Shown: one piece after another, positions 9,211-19,937 of the stretch | How positions within the stretch are numbered: the first letter of the stretch is position 1 | How the letters are laid out: the number at the start of each line of letters is the position of its first letter | Assembly (NCBI GenBank): GCA_035772405.1 | Contig: JAYKKM010000439.1 | Location: forward strand, 4,781,001 to 4,845,000 | Reading direction: 5' to 3' | DNA from: Chrysogorgia sp. JL179-B06 | Lineage: Eukaryota > Cnidaria > Anthozoa > Scleralcyonacea > Chrysogorgiidae | DNA: 64,000 bases | The notes under the pieces: model-generated | Seen by the model: only the letters and a program-made list of their open reading frames with translations | Databases searched by the model: none | What the model was told of the DNA's origin: nothing | Position numbers and translations under genes: made by a program

Positions 9211-9679
9211 TATACCGCGTGTTTCGTATTACATCTCAAACAAATCAGTATTTTGAGAGAAAATCGAGGTGAAAGTTGGCTTAATTTATGCAATTTCTTC
9301 CTGCCTTGTACAAATTATCTTTGTATTCACGTAATATATCTCAAACTAATTAATAATTCATGAGCCGAAAACAAAGGAAATCAGCACCGAGACGGAGGTC
9401 TGGATATCGTAAGTGCAAAAGTTTAAGATTATAAATAAATGAAAAGGCCAAGCAGAGATAGGCACTTTGATGCTTTTGGATTTATATTAATGCCTCCACT
9501 GAAATAAACTTTTTTCCACTGAAATAAACTTTTTAATATTAAATATATTTCTAAAACTGTTTCGTCTAAACATCACTGTTCCATTTATTACAGCAACTGT
9601 TTTTATAATTTAACTGAAGATTATTTATATTATGACATCCAATTATCGAAAAAGAGGCTGTGACTGGTAAATTTAAGAA

Positions 9680-9805
9680 ATACCTAATGGTTTCCGTGTT
9701 TGCATGGATAACATAATCCAAACTTTTTTAGCTTTTCGAAAGTCGAGCATGCAACATCCCGCGTGCTTGGATCACGTTATCCAAACACGGACACCCATTA
9801 GGTAT
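9680..9805. repeat. ACCTAATGG foldback, copy 2 (shortened)
   Basis: Same ends and GTGTTTG/CAAACACGG arms as copy 1, with part of the centre missing. Confidence 0.7.
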
Positions 9806-10749
9806 TTCTTTTATAAAATAACCACAGAGAAATATCACTAAAAGTTATTAATATAATTAGATCCACCTTGCAATTTTCCCAAAAACCGTCAACTACTAAT
9901 CAGGGGAGATCATGGATGGTTTTCTATTATGACGCTGACGATAGAAACAGCCGAAAAATAAGCTTGAGTTAAAAACATCAGAAAAACATGCTTCGAAAGA
10001 TGAAAAAGTTATTTTCAGATGGATTTAATCACGAAAATATACCGTTTAACTTTATGTTGGATTGCTGCAGATGTAAAGTGATGTTGTGAGTTTGCCTTGC
10101 CTTCATATTCCACAGAATCTTTTTTGTGGTTTTCTCTCAATATCAAAGTGTTGTTCGGTGATTTTTTGTTGGCTACAAGAACAAAATGAATGGTTTCTTC
10201 GCGAATATCCTGCCCGACGAGAGGTAAAATAAACATTTTAAACCTTTTCCATGTTCTCTTGGTGTACTATATCTATAAAAGTGTTGTCTTTTTGGGTTTT
10301 ATTGAAACTTTCAATAAGGTAAACGTCGCCCTCACAAATTATACGGGAATTCTTGAAAATTAATAGGGAAGATTTTATTTATAGTAATTGTGCATATGTA
10401 TAGAATGTTAATAAATGTTTAAAAACGACGATGACGGGCCGGCATGCATGATTTGCTTTTTGAATGTGTACAAGACCTCAAAATTCCCGTGTATGTCTTA
10501 TACAAACACGGGTATTGACCAATCAGAGCGTTTGTTGTGTACATGTTATTTTATAAACATGTTTTCCTGATGTTTTTTACACTCAAGGTTATTTTCGGCT
10601 GTATGCTGTCGTCAGCGTCATAAATATAATAGAAAACCATCCAACCTCCTGTGATTGGAAGTTGACGGTTTTTGGGAGAATTGCAATATGTTGATCTAAT
10701 TATATTAATAACTTTTAGTGATATTTCTCTGTGGTTATTTTATAAAAGA

Positions 10750-10920
10750 AATACCTAATGGTTTTCCGTGTTTGGATAACGTGATGCAAACACTTGGGAT
10801 GTTGCTCGACTCGAAAATCTAAAAAACACTTGCCTATCGGCTCGTGTTTCTTTACGCTATTCTTAAGTCTCGCAACATCCTGTTTGGATCACGTTATGGA
10901 AACACGGAAAACCATTAGGT
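10750..10920. repeat. ACCTAATGG foldback, copy 3
   Basis: ATACCTAATGGTTTTCCGTG at the left is answered by CACGGAAAACCATTAGGTAT at the right. The central arms contain GGATAACGTGATGC and GGATCACGTTATGG. Confidence 0.75.
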
Positions 10921-10967
10921 ATTTCTTAAATCCAAACTTCGCCTCAGTTTTCAACTACAAACTTCTT

Positions 10968-11195
10968 GGTGTTTGGATATCCTGATGAAACACTCTTCCT
11001 TGTGTTTGATATATTACATGAAACACGAGGAAGAGTGCTTCATCATGAGGATATCCAAACACCGAGACGTATTGAAAACCGAGGTTTTTTAACACACTTC
11101 GAGGTGTTTGGATATCCTGATGAAACACTGAGTGTTTCATCTCTTTCCTATTACATCTCAAACAAATTTTAAGAGAGATATCCAAACCTTCGTCT
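10968..11195. repeat. Nested GTGTTTGGATATCC foldback
   Basis: GGTGTTTGGATATCCTGATG and its complement CATCATGAGGATATCCAAAC (11040-11060) form a hairpin. A further half copy follows at 11100-11190. Open frames on both strands here are products of the repeat. Confidence 0.65.
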
Positions 11196-11204
11196 GATTT
11201 GTTT

Positions 11205-11849
11205 TCGACTCATGAATTATTTTTAATGAATAAGATAATATTAATTAATTTCTATCAGAAAAAGTCAACGATTATAAATATGTAAAACATGGGATAGCTG
11301 CACTTTAATTACAAAACACAACTCTGTTACTCTTGCTGAAATGAACCGAAAAATAAATAACTTAGTTACGTCTTGTTTGTGTTTTTGTTTGAAATCTGTT
11401 GTTTAAATGCTCAAATGTCATGTGCAGAAAAAATGTCAGCTGCAGATAAATGTTGCAGAATGTGATCATTTCTTTGTCGAATTACCTCTTTTTTCATAAA
11501 TTTGTGTATTTCTTGTATTCTGTGTTTCTATACAACATGTCATAAGTCAAACGTACAATTACTTTAAATTTAAATTTTATACTATTACGATGTTATAAAC
11601 CTTTAGTATAAATACACAGGTAATTAAGAAAATCGTACACGCTGATTGGTCTAGCAAATGGCTGCCAACTGATTTATCAGTGTGACAGATAAGGAAATAA
11701 CCAATTTTAAAGAAAATGCTATTCCAAAAAGATCACCTGTCTATTTATGCTAAAACAATTATTCAGCTCAGTGTAGGTAAATAGTGTGGATTTACCTTGC
11801 AGCTCGGTAAATATTCACCACTATTCACCTCCACTTTTGTTAATAATTG
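11205..11849. other. No recognisable feature
   Basis: AT-rich sequence without a supportable gene, exon or repeat structure. Confidence 0.5.
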
Positions 11850-11853
11850 TTAA

Positions 11854-12360
11854 AGTGCCTATGTAATTAAAAATTCAGTTGTAAAATAACTATTTTGTTT
11901 GAAAGAACACATCTAGAAACTATAAAGACTAACCATTTACAACGTTTTCATATCTCACTTCACTCTTGAGATATTAAGATTTGTTTAATATGTAAATTAT
12001 CATACTTATGACATCACAATGCATAATGACGTATTGAAAAATTCTGCATATCTTTACCATTATCACATGCATGGTATCGTTTGATGATTTGCATATTTGA
12101 TGTCATTGCATACATCCACGCACATACACCTGTATTTCAAGTGATTTCATTACATAATCTCCGGGATATATAAGCGTTTTCAATAAGTTATTATGCATTG
12201 TGATGTTACAAGTATGATCATTTACATATTAAACAAATCTCAATATCTCAAGAGTGAAGTGAGATATGGAAAAGTTGTAAATAGTTAGTCTTTATAGTTT
12301 CAAGAGTTCTTTCAAACAAAAGAGTTATTTCACAACTGGATTTTCCATTGCATAAGCACT
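11854..12360. mobile_element. TTAA-MITE (AGTGCC family), complete copy
   Basis: The ends AGTGCCTATG and CATAAGCACT are flanked on both sides by TTAA (11850-11853, 12361-12364). The inner arms contain GAGATATTAAGATTTGTTTAATATG and its complement, around a CACAATGCATAATGAC motif. Target TTAA is typical of piggyBac/Kolobok-type transposases, so this is a non-autonomous relative. Further copies lie at 18.5, 30.4-33.2, 38.1, 51.7 and 62.5 kb. Confidence 0.85.
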
Positions 12361-12364
12361 TTAA

Positions 12365-12690
12365 ATAAAAGTATTATTCGCAACATATAGACTAGATTTC
12401 AAGCTACACCTTTGACGATCAGCCATCCAATTAAATATTTTGACAATTGACGGTTAAATCTAAAATTCAATGTAATAATTTGAGAACGTCTATCCTCGAC
12501 ATAACGTGAGTGGACTTAACTACCTAATATAATAACAGAATGTTTAAAAAGACTTTAGACAGAAAAAATAAAACTTAATCAATATGATCAAGAAATGTAT
12601 ATCTGATAAATGTGCTAAGTAATAGTCTCACCTTTAAACACAGACTAGATATATATAAACTCCGGGGTAATTGTCATAAACTATACGGTA
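12365..12690. other. No recognisable feature
   Basis: AT-rich sequence between two MITEs; nothing supportable. Confidence 0.5.
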
Positions 12691-12695
12691 TGATA

Positions 12696-13265
12696 CAGTC
12701 GAACCCCTATTAAGCGGCCACCTCCTATTAAGAGATCAGGTATCAAAGTCCTGAAACTATTGTCAGTATAATACTGTAAATGTAACCCCTATTAAGCGAC
12801 CAGGCCACCTTTTGGCCGTCCCGATGAGAGTTCTACTATTGTTTTTACCCCTATTTAGCGGTCACCAAAAATGTAATACACAATTTTAACACAAAACAAA
12901 GGTCTTGAAAAAATGATGACAGATAGGACTCATTGTTGCGTCAAATCCTTCTTTTTTAAGCTTCGATGCTTACCCTTTTAGATTTTACCTTTTAGATGTT
13001 AGTGTAGTCTTCTTAATAACTATTTTAGCTAGGTAGAGGACCCTAATAATAGCAGCATTTTTGTTGTAATAATAAACTCTGAATATATATTGTGTATTTG
13101 TGTGTAACAGTTGTCACAATCCTTCAAACGTGTTCGTATTCAAATAAAGTGACGTTTCCACAACGCTTTATGCTAATTTTGACAAATACCTATTAAGCGG
13201 CCAACCCCTATTGAGCGTCCACTTGCCAGTTCCCCGAGGGTGGCCTCTTAATAAGGGTTCGACTG
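12696..13265. mobile_element. Tc1/mariner-like MITE (pogo/Tigger type)
   Basis: The terminal inverted repeats begin CAGTCGAACCCCTATTAAG and end CTTAATAAGGGTTCGACTG, flanked by TA on both sides. TA target plus CAGT ends fits pogo/Tigger-type elements. It is 570 bp with no transposase frame. The phrase CCCCTATTAAGCGGCCA recurs internally. Confidence 0.8.
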
Positions 13266-13395
13266 TACTTGTAATTAAAAAAATGAAGTAATCTATACTG
13301 TCGTTGTTCTGTTAATTCATGATCTCAGAAAACAAAGCTGCAATGATCAACGATATTATTAGTCCCTGTATAAAGTACCAAGTAATATTTAAACT

Positions 13396-13869
13396 TTATT
13401 TGTTGCCATTTTTCTTAATACCATTGCTGGAAGTGCTGTTACAATGATCTGCCGTATTAGACTGTTTCTTCTTATTCAGGGTTTTCATGTATTCGCGTCG
13501 TGGTGCTTTTTGTTTCGAATGATCAGTTCTGGTCCATCGTTCATAACGAGCAACTACTGTTGTGTTGTTTGTTAGTTTATGACTTGATACTCCAGTGGTG
13601 ATCAGTTTATTCCAAGGACTGTAGAAAAACCAATAGATCCCGTTAATAGGATCTTCATCAATATCATCAACGGTGCTAACTTCAGCACCAATATCAGGGA
13701 ACGTTCGATACTTGAACGAGTGTTTTGCACTGTCTTCTTGAGCAATTTGGAGCAAGTTAAACACAGTGGATCCTTCAGGTATACTCAAAGTGATGCTATT
13801 TGGAGGAGTTCGCTCTGGGCCGAGGTCTACTCCGTATTGAATTCGAAATGTAACAGTGATGTTTGCCAT
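13396..13869 (-). CDS. DUF4430 / transcobalamin-like C-terminal domain protein
   Basis: 157 residues in a single open frame. An in-frame TGA lies 6 bp before the ATG with no AG acceptor between, so the ORF starts here. Residues about 25-110 fit the DUF4430 domain found at the C-terminus of transcobalamin and intrinsic factor: GSTVFNLLQIA, then DINGIYWFFYSPWN-like spacing (seen as NGIYWFFYSPWN), then GVSSHKL and VVARYERW. In vitamin B12 carriers this domain closes over cobalamin. Here the large alpha-barrel domain and a signal peptide are absent and the tail is basic (NKKKQ, IKKNGNK). It may be a stand-alone domain gene, an exon of a longer gene or a retrocopy. An AATAAA overlaps the stop codon. 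Confidence 0.65.
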   Translation of the reverse strand: MANITVTFRIQYGVDLGPERTPPNSITLSIPEGSTVFNLLQIAQEDSAKHSFKYRTFPDIGAEVSTVDDIDEDPINGIYWFFYSPWNKLITTGVSSHKLTNNTTVVARYERWTRTDHSKQKAPRREYMKTLNKKKQSNTADHCNSTSSNGIKKNGNK

Positions 13870-14199
13870 CCAAATTCAGCAATATATACGTTTGGAAACG
13901 AACTGCTAATCAGTGTAGTGGGCAGTGGTGTGACGAAGAAAATCTAAATAAAACATTAAAATGAAGATAAAAAGAACTAACAATAATCCCCACGGGATTG
14001 AAATTTTTGCAGTTTGATCCTTCAAAAATTTTCCGCAATTATCCCACAGAGGAGAGCAGTAGTCGAAATAATGTTGCACTAAGGCTTTATCAAAAATAAC
14101 TTGCAGTGTATCACCTGGTACAAAAGGGTTAACGCGTCTAAGAACTCCAATGGCAAATGCCCTTCTTACAAATTGTTTCTATATGTTTTCCCCAACTAA

Positions 14200-14600
14200 G
14201 ATTCTCATCTATCTCAACTCCCAAGCATTTGTTTATGTCTTCCATCATTCTCTTCCGAATTACCTTAACAATGATCTGGAACGAGTGCAAAAGCGTGCTC
14301 TCAGTATCATCTCACTGGCAGTGCCTTACCAGAGCAATCTTGACAAGTTTAACATATGTAATTTGTATAGAGGACGCGAATATCTGTGTGATAAACTATT
14401 CAACTCTATAACAAATACAGCGACTCACAGGTTAAATTAAAACCTCTTACCAGCAAAGCACGCACCCAATACAATCTCAGACGTAACAGGAAGTTCAGCT
14501 CGCCAACAGTCAAAACAAATCGTTTTAAACAAACTTGTATTCCTACTATATGTACAGCCTTTGAACTTTTACCATCTGTGTTCTTTTTACCATCTTGATT
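14200..14600 (+). pseudogene. LINE 3' end fragment (reverse-transcriptase ORF C-terminus)
   Basis: The translation shows SLPNYLNNDLERVQKRALSI followed by RREYLCDKLF-like text (seen as YRGREYLCDKLFNSI). After a frameshift near 14435 comes RTQYNLRRNRKFSSPTVKTN, then a stop. This is the standard C-terminus of CR1/Jockey-type LINE polyproteins. Only the last part remains, as in 5'-truncated insertions; it is non-functional. Confidence 0.8.
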
Positions 14601-14710
14601 CTTGTACATAGTTATACTATTAATATTGTTTGTTATACATTTATTTATATGTTAGATTCTTGTATTCTTAATTCCTATTATATTAATATATTGACATTGT
14701 AAATTATACG

Positions 14711-14998
14711 TAATACCATGATTTACTCGGTTTCTTTTGTTCTCGCAGGGAAATTTAATCGCTAAATTCCCCACGTTTATTTGTTTGAAAACTACTCATG
14801 CATACAAATTAGGGAAAATTTCTAATTTTTCCTCATTCCTATGATATGCATGAGGGAAATTTAGTAGAACACAAAGGATTTCTTTGTCTTCTAATTTTCC
14901 CTCATTCAAATGCACGGGAAATTTAGTAGACAAAAACTCTGTATCCAACCACGGGCTGGATAAGGTTCTCAAAGTTATCCTCGGCGATCATAATATTA
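14711..14998. repeat. TAATACCATGAT-family foldback, diverged copy
   Basis: TAATACCATGATTTACTCGG at the left and CTCGGCGATCATAATATTA at the right. The centre repeats GGGAAATTTAGTAGA twice in the same orientation and once inverted. Confidence 0.5.
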
Positions 14999-15007
14999 CA
15001 AACTAAT

Positions 15008-15127
15008 AACATGACTTGTCGGGAAATTAGCGATTAAATTGCCCTTCGCCTCGGGAAGATTTGTAAAAAATTCACAAATCTTCCCTCGGCGGCGGGCAAT
15101 TTAATCGCTAATTGCCCTCAAGTCATG
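15008..15127. repeat. Foldback (palindrome)
   Basis: CATGACTTGTCGGGAAATTA and GCTAATTGCCCTCAAGTCATG are inverted around the centre near 15068, with TTAATCGCTAATT and AATTAGCGATTAA in the arms. Non-coding. Confidence 0.7.
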
Positions 15128-15140
15128 GTATTATTATAAG

Positions 15141-15316
15141 TAATACAATGGTTTTTAAGAATATAGTGATTAAATCTCCCGCAAACCGAGGAATGTTTGT
15201 GAAAGTCCCGAGGGAAAGCATGAGGGCGAAGCCCGAAGGCGTCCCGAGGGACTTTCACAAACATTCCGCGGTTTGCGGGAGATTTGATCACTATATTCTT
15301 AAAAACCATTGTATTA
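15141..15316. repeat. 176-bp near-perfect palindrome
   Basis: TAATACAATGGTTTTTAAGA is answered by TCTTAAAAACCATTGTATTA, with long arms containing CTCCCGCAAACCG and GTGAAAGTCCCGAGGGA. The centre is near 15228. Open frames on both strands here are palindrome artefacts. Confidence 0.85.
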
Positions 15317-15321
15317 GTTTG

Positions 15322-15737
15322 TAATACCATGATGACCGAGGTGAAACTAGTGTTTTCATTGTACAAAACTAATTGATAGTAGGAGTATTGTGTAATACAA
15401 TGCATGATCAGTGATGTATTCAACAATTTTCCATTGTAGGAAATTAATATAATTGTGTGAAATGTTTAGTGAAAAGTGAATATTAATAAGTCGAGTAATT
15501 AACACTTTATCTTACTGTCATTAACATTGTAGTGTAATTATTTTGTTTGTTGTGTAAAACGTATTAACAAAACTCTTTGTCGTGTCTTTGAATTTTGGCT
15601 CATGAATTTTAATCAGGGAGAAATTAGAAATCTGCCCGGCTTTGCCGGGAGATTTAGAGATCTCCCCGCTAAAGCCGGGAATATCGTGATTAAACCACCC
15701 GGCGAGAACAAAAGAACCCGAGGTCATCATGGTATTA
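15322..15737. mobile_element. Foldback/MITE, TAATACCATGAT family, copy 2
   Basis: The ends TAATACCATGATGACCGAGG and CCGAGGTCATCATGGTATTA are inverted. The right side shares CCCGGCGAGAACAAAAGAA with copy 1 at 7.5-7.96 kb. Confidence 0.7.
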
Positions 15738-15949
15738 CTTATAATAATTCAACCTCTGCGGCTGCGAGGTAATTTTTCTTATTAAAAGCTATATATCATG
15801 TGTCTCAGTTCTCGGAACCGGAACCTCCCTGAGGGGAGGCAGCAAAAAACTAAATTTTCGATCACTAACTGATCTTCATCAGAAATAAAAAGTATAAAAA
15901 ATATATACAGAACGCCTGCGGCAGCTGTGTGGTTACTTGGATTCAGGTC

Positions 15950-16260
15950 TAAGGCGATGTGATGATTCCCAACATTGACCTGTCCACCACCGTGTGCACC
16001 TATCACACCGACTATTTCGGTGGAAAAACTACTTCTCTCTATACAAGTACTTTGCCATGCACTCTGCCAAGATACTCTGCTTTCCAGCTGTCTCACAACG
16101 TAATGATCGAGTATTGGCGCTTGAGACCTGTTGATACGATGGCAGCAGCTTTTTATGGTTTACCTAAGATACATAAATTGGATCTTTGTAATAAAGAAGA
16201 CCATATTGCTCTATTCGAAGATGCTCCAGTGGATATACCGTCATGACCTATCAAAGTTGT
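15950..16260 (+). pseudogene. Penelope-like element fragment (FYGLPKIHK motif)
   Basis: At 16151-16180 the frame gives FYGLPKIHKL, a conserved signature of Penelope reverse transcriptases. The upstream sequence is riddled with stops. The rest of the RT is absent, so this is a relic. Confidence 0.6.
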
Positions 16261-16544
16261 AATGAAACACCGACGTATCAAGTATCTAGATATTTGACCA
16301 ACTCGTATTAAACATTTAACATACGATAGCGATTATGCCAACGAACGAAAAGTTAAACGAAGACGAACAGAGTGAATTTTCATATAAATTTCGAAATAAC
16401 GTCATATATTATCGGTAGTAAAATTCAAAATTAAAATCAGCTGTTATTTCTAAAACTAGAAATACGTATCCGCAATAACCCCTCGCTCGCCTGTACCTCG
16501 CCCCAGACCTCGCACGCCGTGTATTTGTAGATCACAAATTGCTA

Positions 16545-17095
16545 GCAATTGCAAAAGGCCGTTTCGTCGTAGATTTTAAACGTTATCTCGGCCAACATTT
16601 AATCGATTTCAACTCTAAAAACCGCTATCTAATTACCGAGTCTAAATATATAGCATACGTGTCTATTATATTATAAGAACGTACATAATTACCCTTCGTA
16701 AAAACCTGTTTATGTACTTAGAAATTATCAGCAATCACGACGGCCACTTCGTCGTATATTATTTTGAAAGTTATCTCGGTCAATATGTAACCGTTTTCAA
16801 TTCTGAAAACAGATTTGAAATTACCTCGTTCCCAGGGCCTTTTCCTTTTTTGAAATTGGAAAGGTCCTGGGAACGAGGTTGCATACGTGTCTAATATATT
16901 ATGAGAAGGTATATACCCTTCGTAAAAACCTGTTTATGTACTTATTATCGGTAATCAGGCGACCGCTTCGTCGTATATTATTTTGAATATTTTCAATTCT
17001 GAAAACACATTTGAAATTACCGAGTCTAAATACATAACATACGTGTCTAATATATTATCAGAACGTGCTACTCTTCGTAAAAACCAAATATTGTC
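16545..17095 (+). repeat. Unidentified coding-like repeat, about 175-bp unit, three copies
   Basis: Three successive units each translate to variants of YLGQ-x5-FNSENRFEITESKY followed by a motif ending TLRKN. Anchors are at about 16569, 16750 and 16970. The second unit is split by a 55-bp hairpin (16824-16878). Two more units lie at 47.2-47.54 kb. No family is recognised; stops and frame changes between units show that it is not one intact gene. Confidence 0.6.
16824..16878. repeat. 55-bp foldback, CCTCGTTCCCAGGG family
   Basis: CCTCGTTCCCAGG and CCTGGGAACGAGG are inverted, inserted within a coding-like repeat unit. Related arms occur near 34.63 and 34.93-35.01 kb. Confidence 0.75.
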
Positions 17096-17198
17096 TGATT
17101 CAAACAAATCACCCAAAACGACTTTTTACTTCCTTATCAGGGTTGACCTACCATTTTACATGTACATATACATATACATATACATTGACAGAAACAAA

Positions 17199-17200
<2 letters not shown>

Positions 17201-17256
<56 letters not shown>
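17201..17256. repeat. (TA)n microsatellite
   Basis: Uninterrupted TA repeat preceded by a short ACATAT tract. The Tyr/Ile-rich open frames over it are artefacts. Confidence 0.95.
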
Positions 17257-17257
<1 letters not shown>

Positions 17258-17267
17258 CAAATACTTT

Positions 17268-17715
17268 TTGCCGTTGTCTGTTCAGTTCTAGATGCACAGA
17301 TGACGTCAGAACATGGTAAGAACAGAAAAGTGGTCGAGTGGGTCACTGATGTTCTTACCACATTCTGACGTCCTCTCAGCTGTGCATCTATAACTGAACA
17401 GACAACAAAAAATGGAATCTATTTGTTTTATACAATCAAAAACAACCGCAAAGGTTTATCAAAGCTGTTGGGGTATGAAAAAAGAAAAACACAGCTGTTG
17501 ACGTGATTTGACGCCATCCATGTATCTGTCCTTTAATAGATCATGGGCAAGAACCAATGCAAATGCGTATATAAGTCACGTGATCGTGTATATATATATT
17601 TAACAATTAGACAACGAGCCCACGTTTTCTATGAGCAGATAGTCAACGAGGCGGATCCGAGTTGACTATCGCTCATAGAAAACAAAGGCGAGTTTCTAAC
17701 CCAAGAAATAACTTT
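17268..17715. mobile_element. Foldback family (TGCCGTTGTCTGTTC), copy 1
   Basis: TTGCCGTTGTCTGTTCAG, GATGCACAGATGACGTCAGA and their complements form a hairpin at 17268-17408. It is followed by the same downstream block as in copy 2 (58.0-58.6 kb), including an inner palindrome GTTTTCTATGAGC / GCTCATAGAAAAC at 17619-17695. Confidence 0.75.
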
Positions 17716-18049
17716 TATTTCAAATTGATCATGAAAAAAAGGAAATATTCTTTTGAAATCACGCGACTTTTACCGCAGAGGTTTATATCAGCGGATATAA
17801 ACTCCTCCAACAGCCAATGAAAATTGAGGATTTGTGATATAAACTTGTCAATTTATACTAAATATATATATAAACTTTCGATGAGAAATGGACCCTGCCG
17901 CGGCGAGATTATCACCCAAATAAAGAGTTAGAGTTAGTAATATTAGGTTTAGGGTTGAGGTTAGGATTATGGTAAGATTTGAGGTTAGGACTATATTTTG
18001 AATTCGGGATACTTATATGAAACGTCAGCTTATGGCGGATCGTAAAAAG

Positions 18050-18190
18050 AAAACTTGCTGAAGCAGATGTTTGGAGAGCGGTTACAAATTACTTAACTGA
18101 AATCCAAATCCTTGATTTTACTTTCGAGGGACAATTTTATCAACAAATATTTGGATGTGCCATGGGATCACCCATCAGTGAGGGTCGTAC
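18050..18190 (+). pseudogene. Penelope-like element fragment (RT core)
   Basis: The frame at 18119-18180 gives FEGQFYQQIFGCAMGSPIS, the RT motif around CAMGSP that is diagnostic for Penelope-like elements. It lacks the neighbouring YADD-type motif, so it is a relic. Confidence 0.75.
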
Positions 18191-18490
18191 AGGGGTATTT
18201 TCGTGATGCATGATTAACTGATTAATATTCTCCGAGAAACGTGAATTTAAAAGGTTGTTCTTCGTGACCTGACCCAAGGATTTCCGGTGTGAAAAAGCTT
18301 AATTAATAACCGATATTCGTGATTTTACGACTTATTTCGCGTGATTTTGAGAAATTGTGAAGGTGTATCAATAATAAAAACATCGATGGTCATTGATGGC
18401 ATCAATGATCACCATGCATCAATGTCATCAATGCAAGCCAGGTCGCGCAGTTCTCGTAACGCTCGTGAAGCGTCGGTAACTATTACTTAA

Positions 18491-18955
18491 AGTGTATATG
18501 AAATGAAAATTAAGTTTGTCTTATTTGAAAGAACTCTTGAAATGATAAAGGAACTCCATCTATAGTTTTTTCATATCGCTCTTCGTTCTTGCGATATTGC
18601 GATTTGTTTGATATGTAAATAACACACTGATACGTCACATTAAATGAGTTGTTGTAAAAGTAGAAATATCGCTGAAGTTATCAAACAAAGTCACGCTAAA
18701 CTGCGCATGAAAGGGGTATTTGTCTTATGACACCTAATAATGAAAGTTTTGATTGATTTAACATAATAATTTCAATAATATACATGGTTTCTCAACAACT
18801 CATTATACAATGTGACGTATGCAGTGTGTTATTTACATATCAAACAAATCGCAATATCTCAAGAACGAAGAGCGTTATGAAAAACTATAGATGGAGTTCC
18901 TTTATCATTTCAAGAGTTCTTTCAAATATAAAGACAAACTTAATTTTCATTTCAT
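18491..18955. mobile_element. TTAA-MITE family, copy with decayed right end
   Basis: TTAA-AGTGTATATG at the left. The inner arms GCGATTTGTTTGATATGTAAA and complement, and TTGAAAGAACTCTTGAAATG and complement, match the family. The right terminal AGTGCC end is not recognisable. Confidence 0.75.
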
Positions 18956-19129
18956 TATTTAGTGATTCGAGAAAATGAAATTTTGGTATCCGTGACTCGT
19001 TATTTTCTCCGCCCGTGAACCGTGCCAGGGACCCATCGCATTGAAAACTTCACCTGCAACCTCGATGGACCGATGGTACGTAGATTATTCCAATGCATGC
19101 CTCATAAGCAAAGATATCCAAACCTTTCT

Positions 19130-19400
19130 ACGCCATTTGGATTCCATCAATGCTAGTGCAGTGCTCTGACCACTGAGCTACGGAGGCTGTTGCCGAGAGC
19201 CTAGTCACGAGTTCTGTACATATAGACAGTGGTGGTAATGCCGGGATAAGATTTTGGGTATATTTCAATTCCAGCCGGAAGGCCTTGAAGTTGCATTTTT
19301 CGCAACTGGTTCCAGTTTGGTCTTAAAATGTATATATTCCAACACTCGAAATTTTCCTTCACCATAAATCCTTAGAATATTCAATTTACAGTCGAGTTCC
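19130..19400. mobile_element. tRNA-derived SINE, two halves head to head
   Basis: On the minus strand, 19187 back to about 19145 reads GCCTCCGTAGCTCAGTGGTC, a tRNA-Ala-like head with an A box. It breaks off before the B box. From 19265 the + strand carries the SINE body (CCGGAAGGCCTTGAAGTTGC, TTTTTCGCAACTGG). In the intact-looking copy at 49.06-49.33 kb both parts share one orientation, so an inversion or second insertion joined these halves. Confidence 0.6.
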
Positions 19401-19757
19401 CAGACGGCAATGAAACCCACCTTCTCCCACCACAATCCAACACACCAACCTCGCCCTGGCGCTTGTTTTGCTTTGTGCAAACCGGGGGGTTACAATGTTA
19501 CATCAACGCTCGGGCTGTAGGTGTGAGGCTGCCAACACACTAAACCGTCACACTATAAAGTAGACTTGCCACAACTCGACCACTCTTGTCTTCTCCTATT
19601 TAGTTCCTTTCTTATAATCTTGTCTTGTGTCGCCACATGCAACGAGCGACAAAGTCTAGATGCCGAGAAACTGTCAGCGGAATGATTTGTGGGCTCATAA
19701 TCCACACTCTTCTATATTTCCCTTACTTATACCATGCATCTAACCATGATCTAACTC

Positions 19758-19937
19758 TAGCCTCCTCCGCAGGCAACTCTGTGGCTTCTTTTTCCCGAGT
19801 CAAATAGCTTCCAACGCTGTTTTGGCCATTATACTTCCCTGCAATCCCAACGAAAACATTGCTCGTACAGCCTTATAGCTCGATATTCGATAAGACTCGG
19901 ATAAAAGAAGCCATAGAGTTGCCTGCGGAGGAGGCTA
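19758..19937. mobile_element. TAGCCT palindromic MITE (MULE-like target size)
   Basis: TAGCCTCCTCCGCAGGCAAC and its complement form the ends. The flanking 9-mers ATCTAACTC and ATCTAAACC are near-identical, consistent with a 9-bp target duplication as in Mutator-like elements. Confidence 0.65.

Larger units (their letters stand above)
8205..10556. mobile_element. Composite foldback element with about 0.75-kb inverted arms
   Basis: The left arm (about 8205-8985, with GTACACAACAAGCGCTCTGA) is repeated in reverse at about 9835-10556. The arms also share a TTTATAGATATAGTACACCA block and a CATTCATTTTGTTCTTGTAG block. The centre holds two copies of the ACCTAATGG foldback (9031-9210, 9680-9805). A third, direct partial copy of the inner arm follows at 10557-10750. 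No transposase is visible. Confidence 0.7.

Noticed and set aside
15112..15426. Two opposing ORFs with nearly the same protein
   Set aside because: They arise because the DNA is a palindrome.
16983..17361. Open frames rich in Tyr and Ile on both strands
   Set aside because: They are translations of the (TA)n microsatellite.
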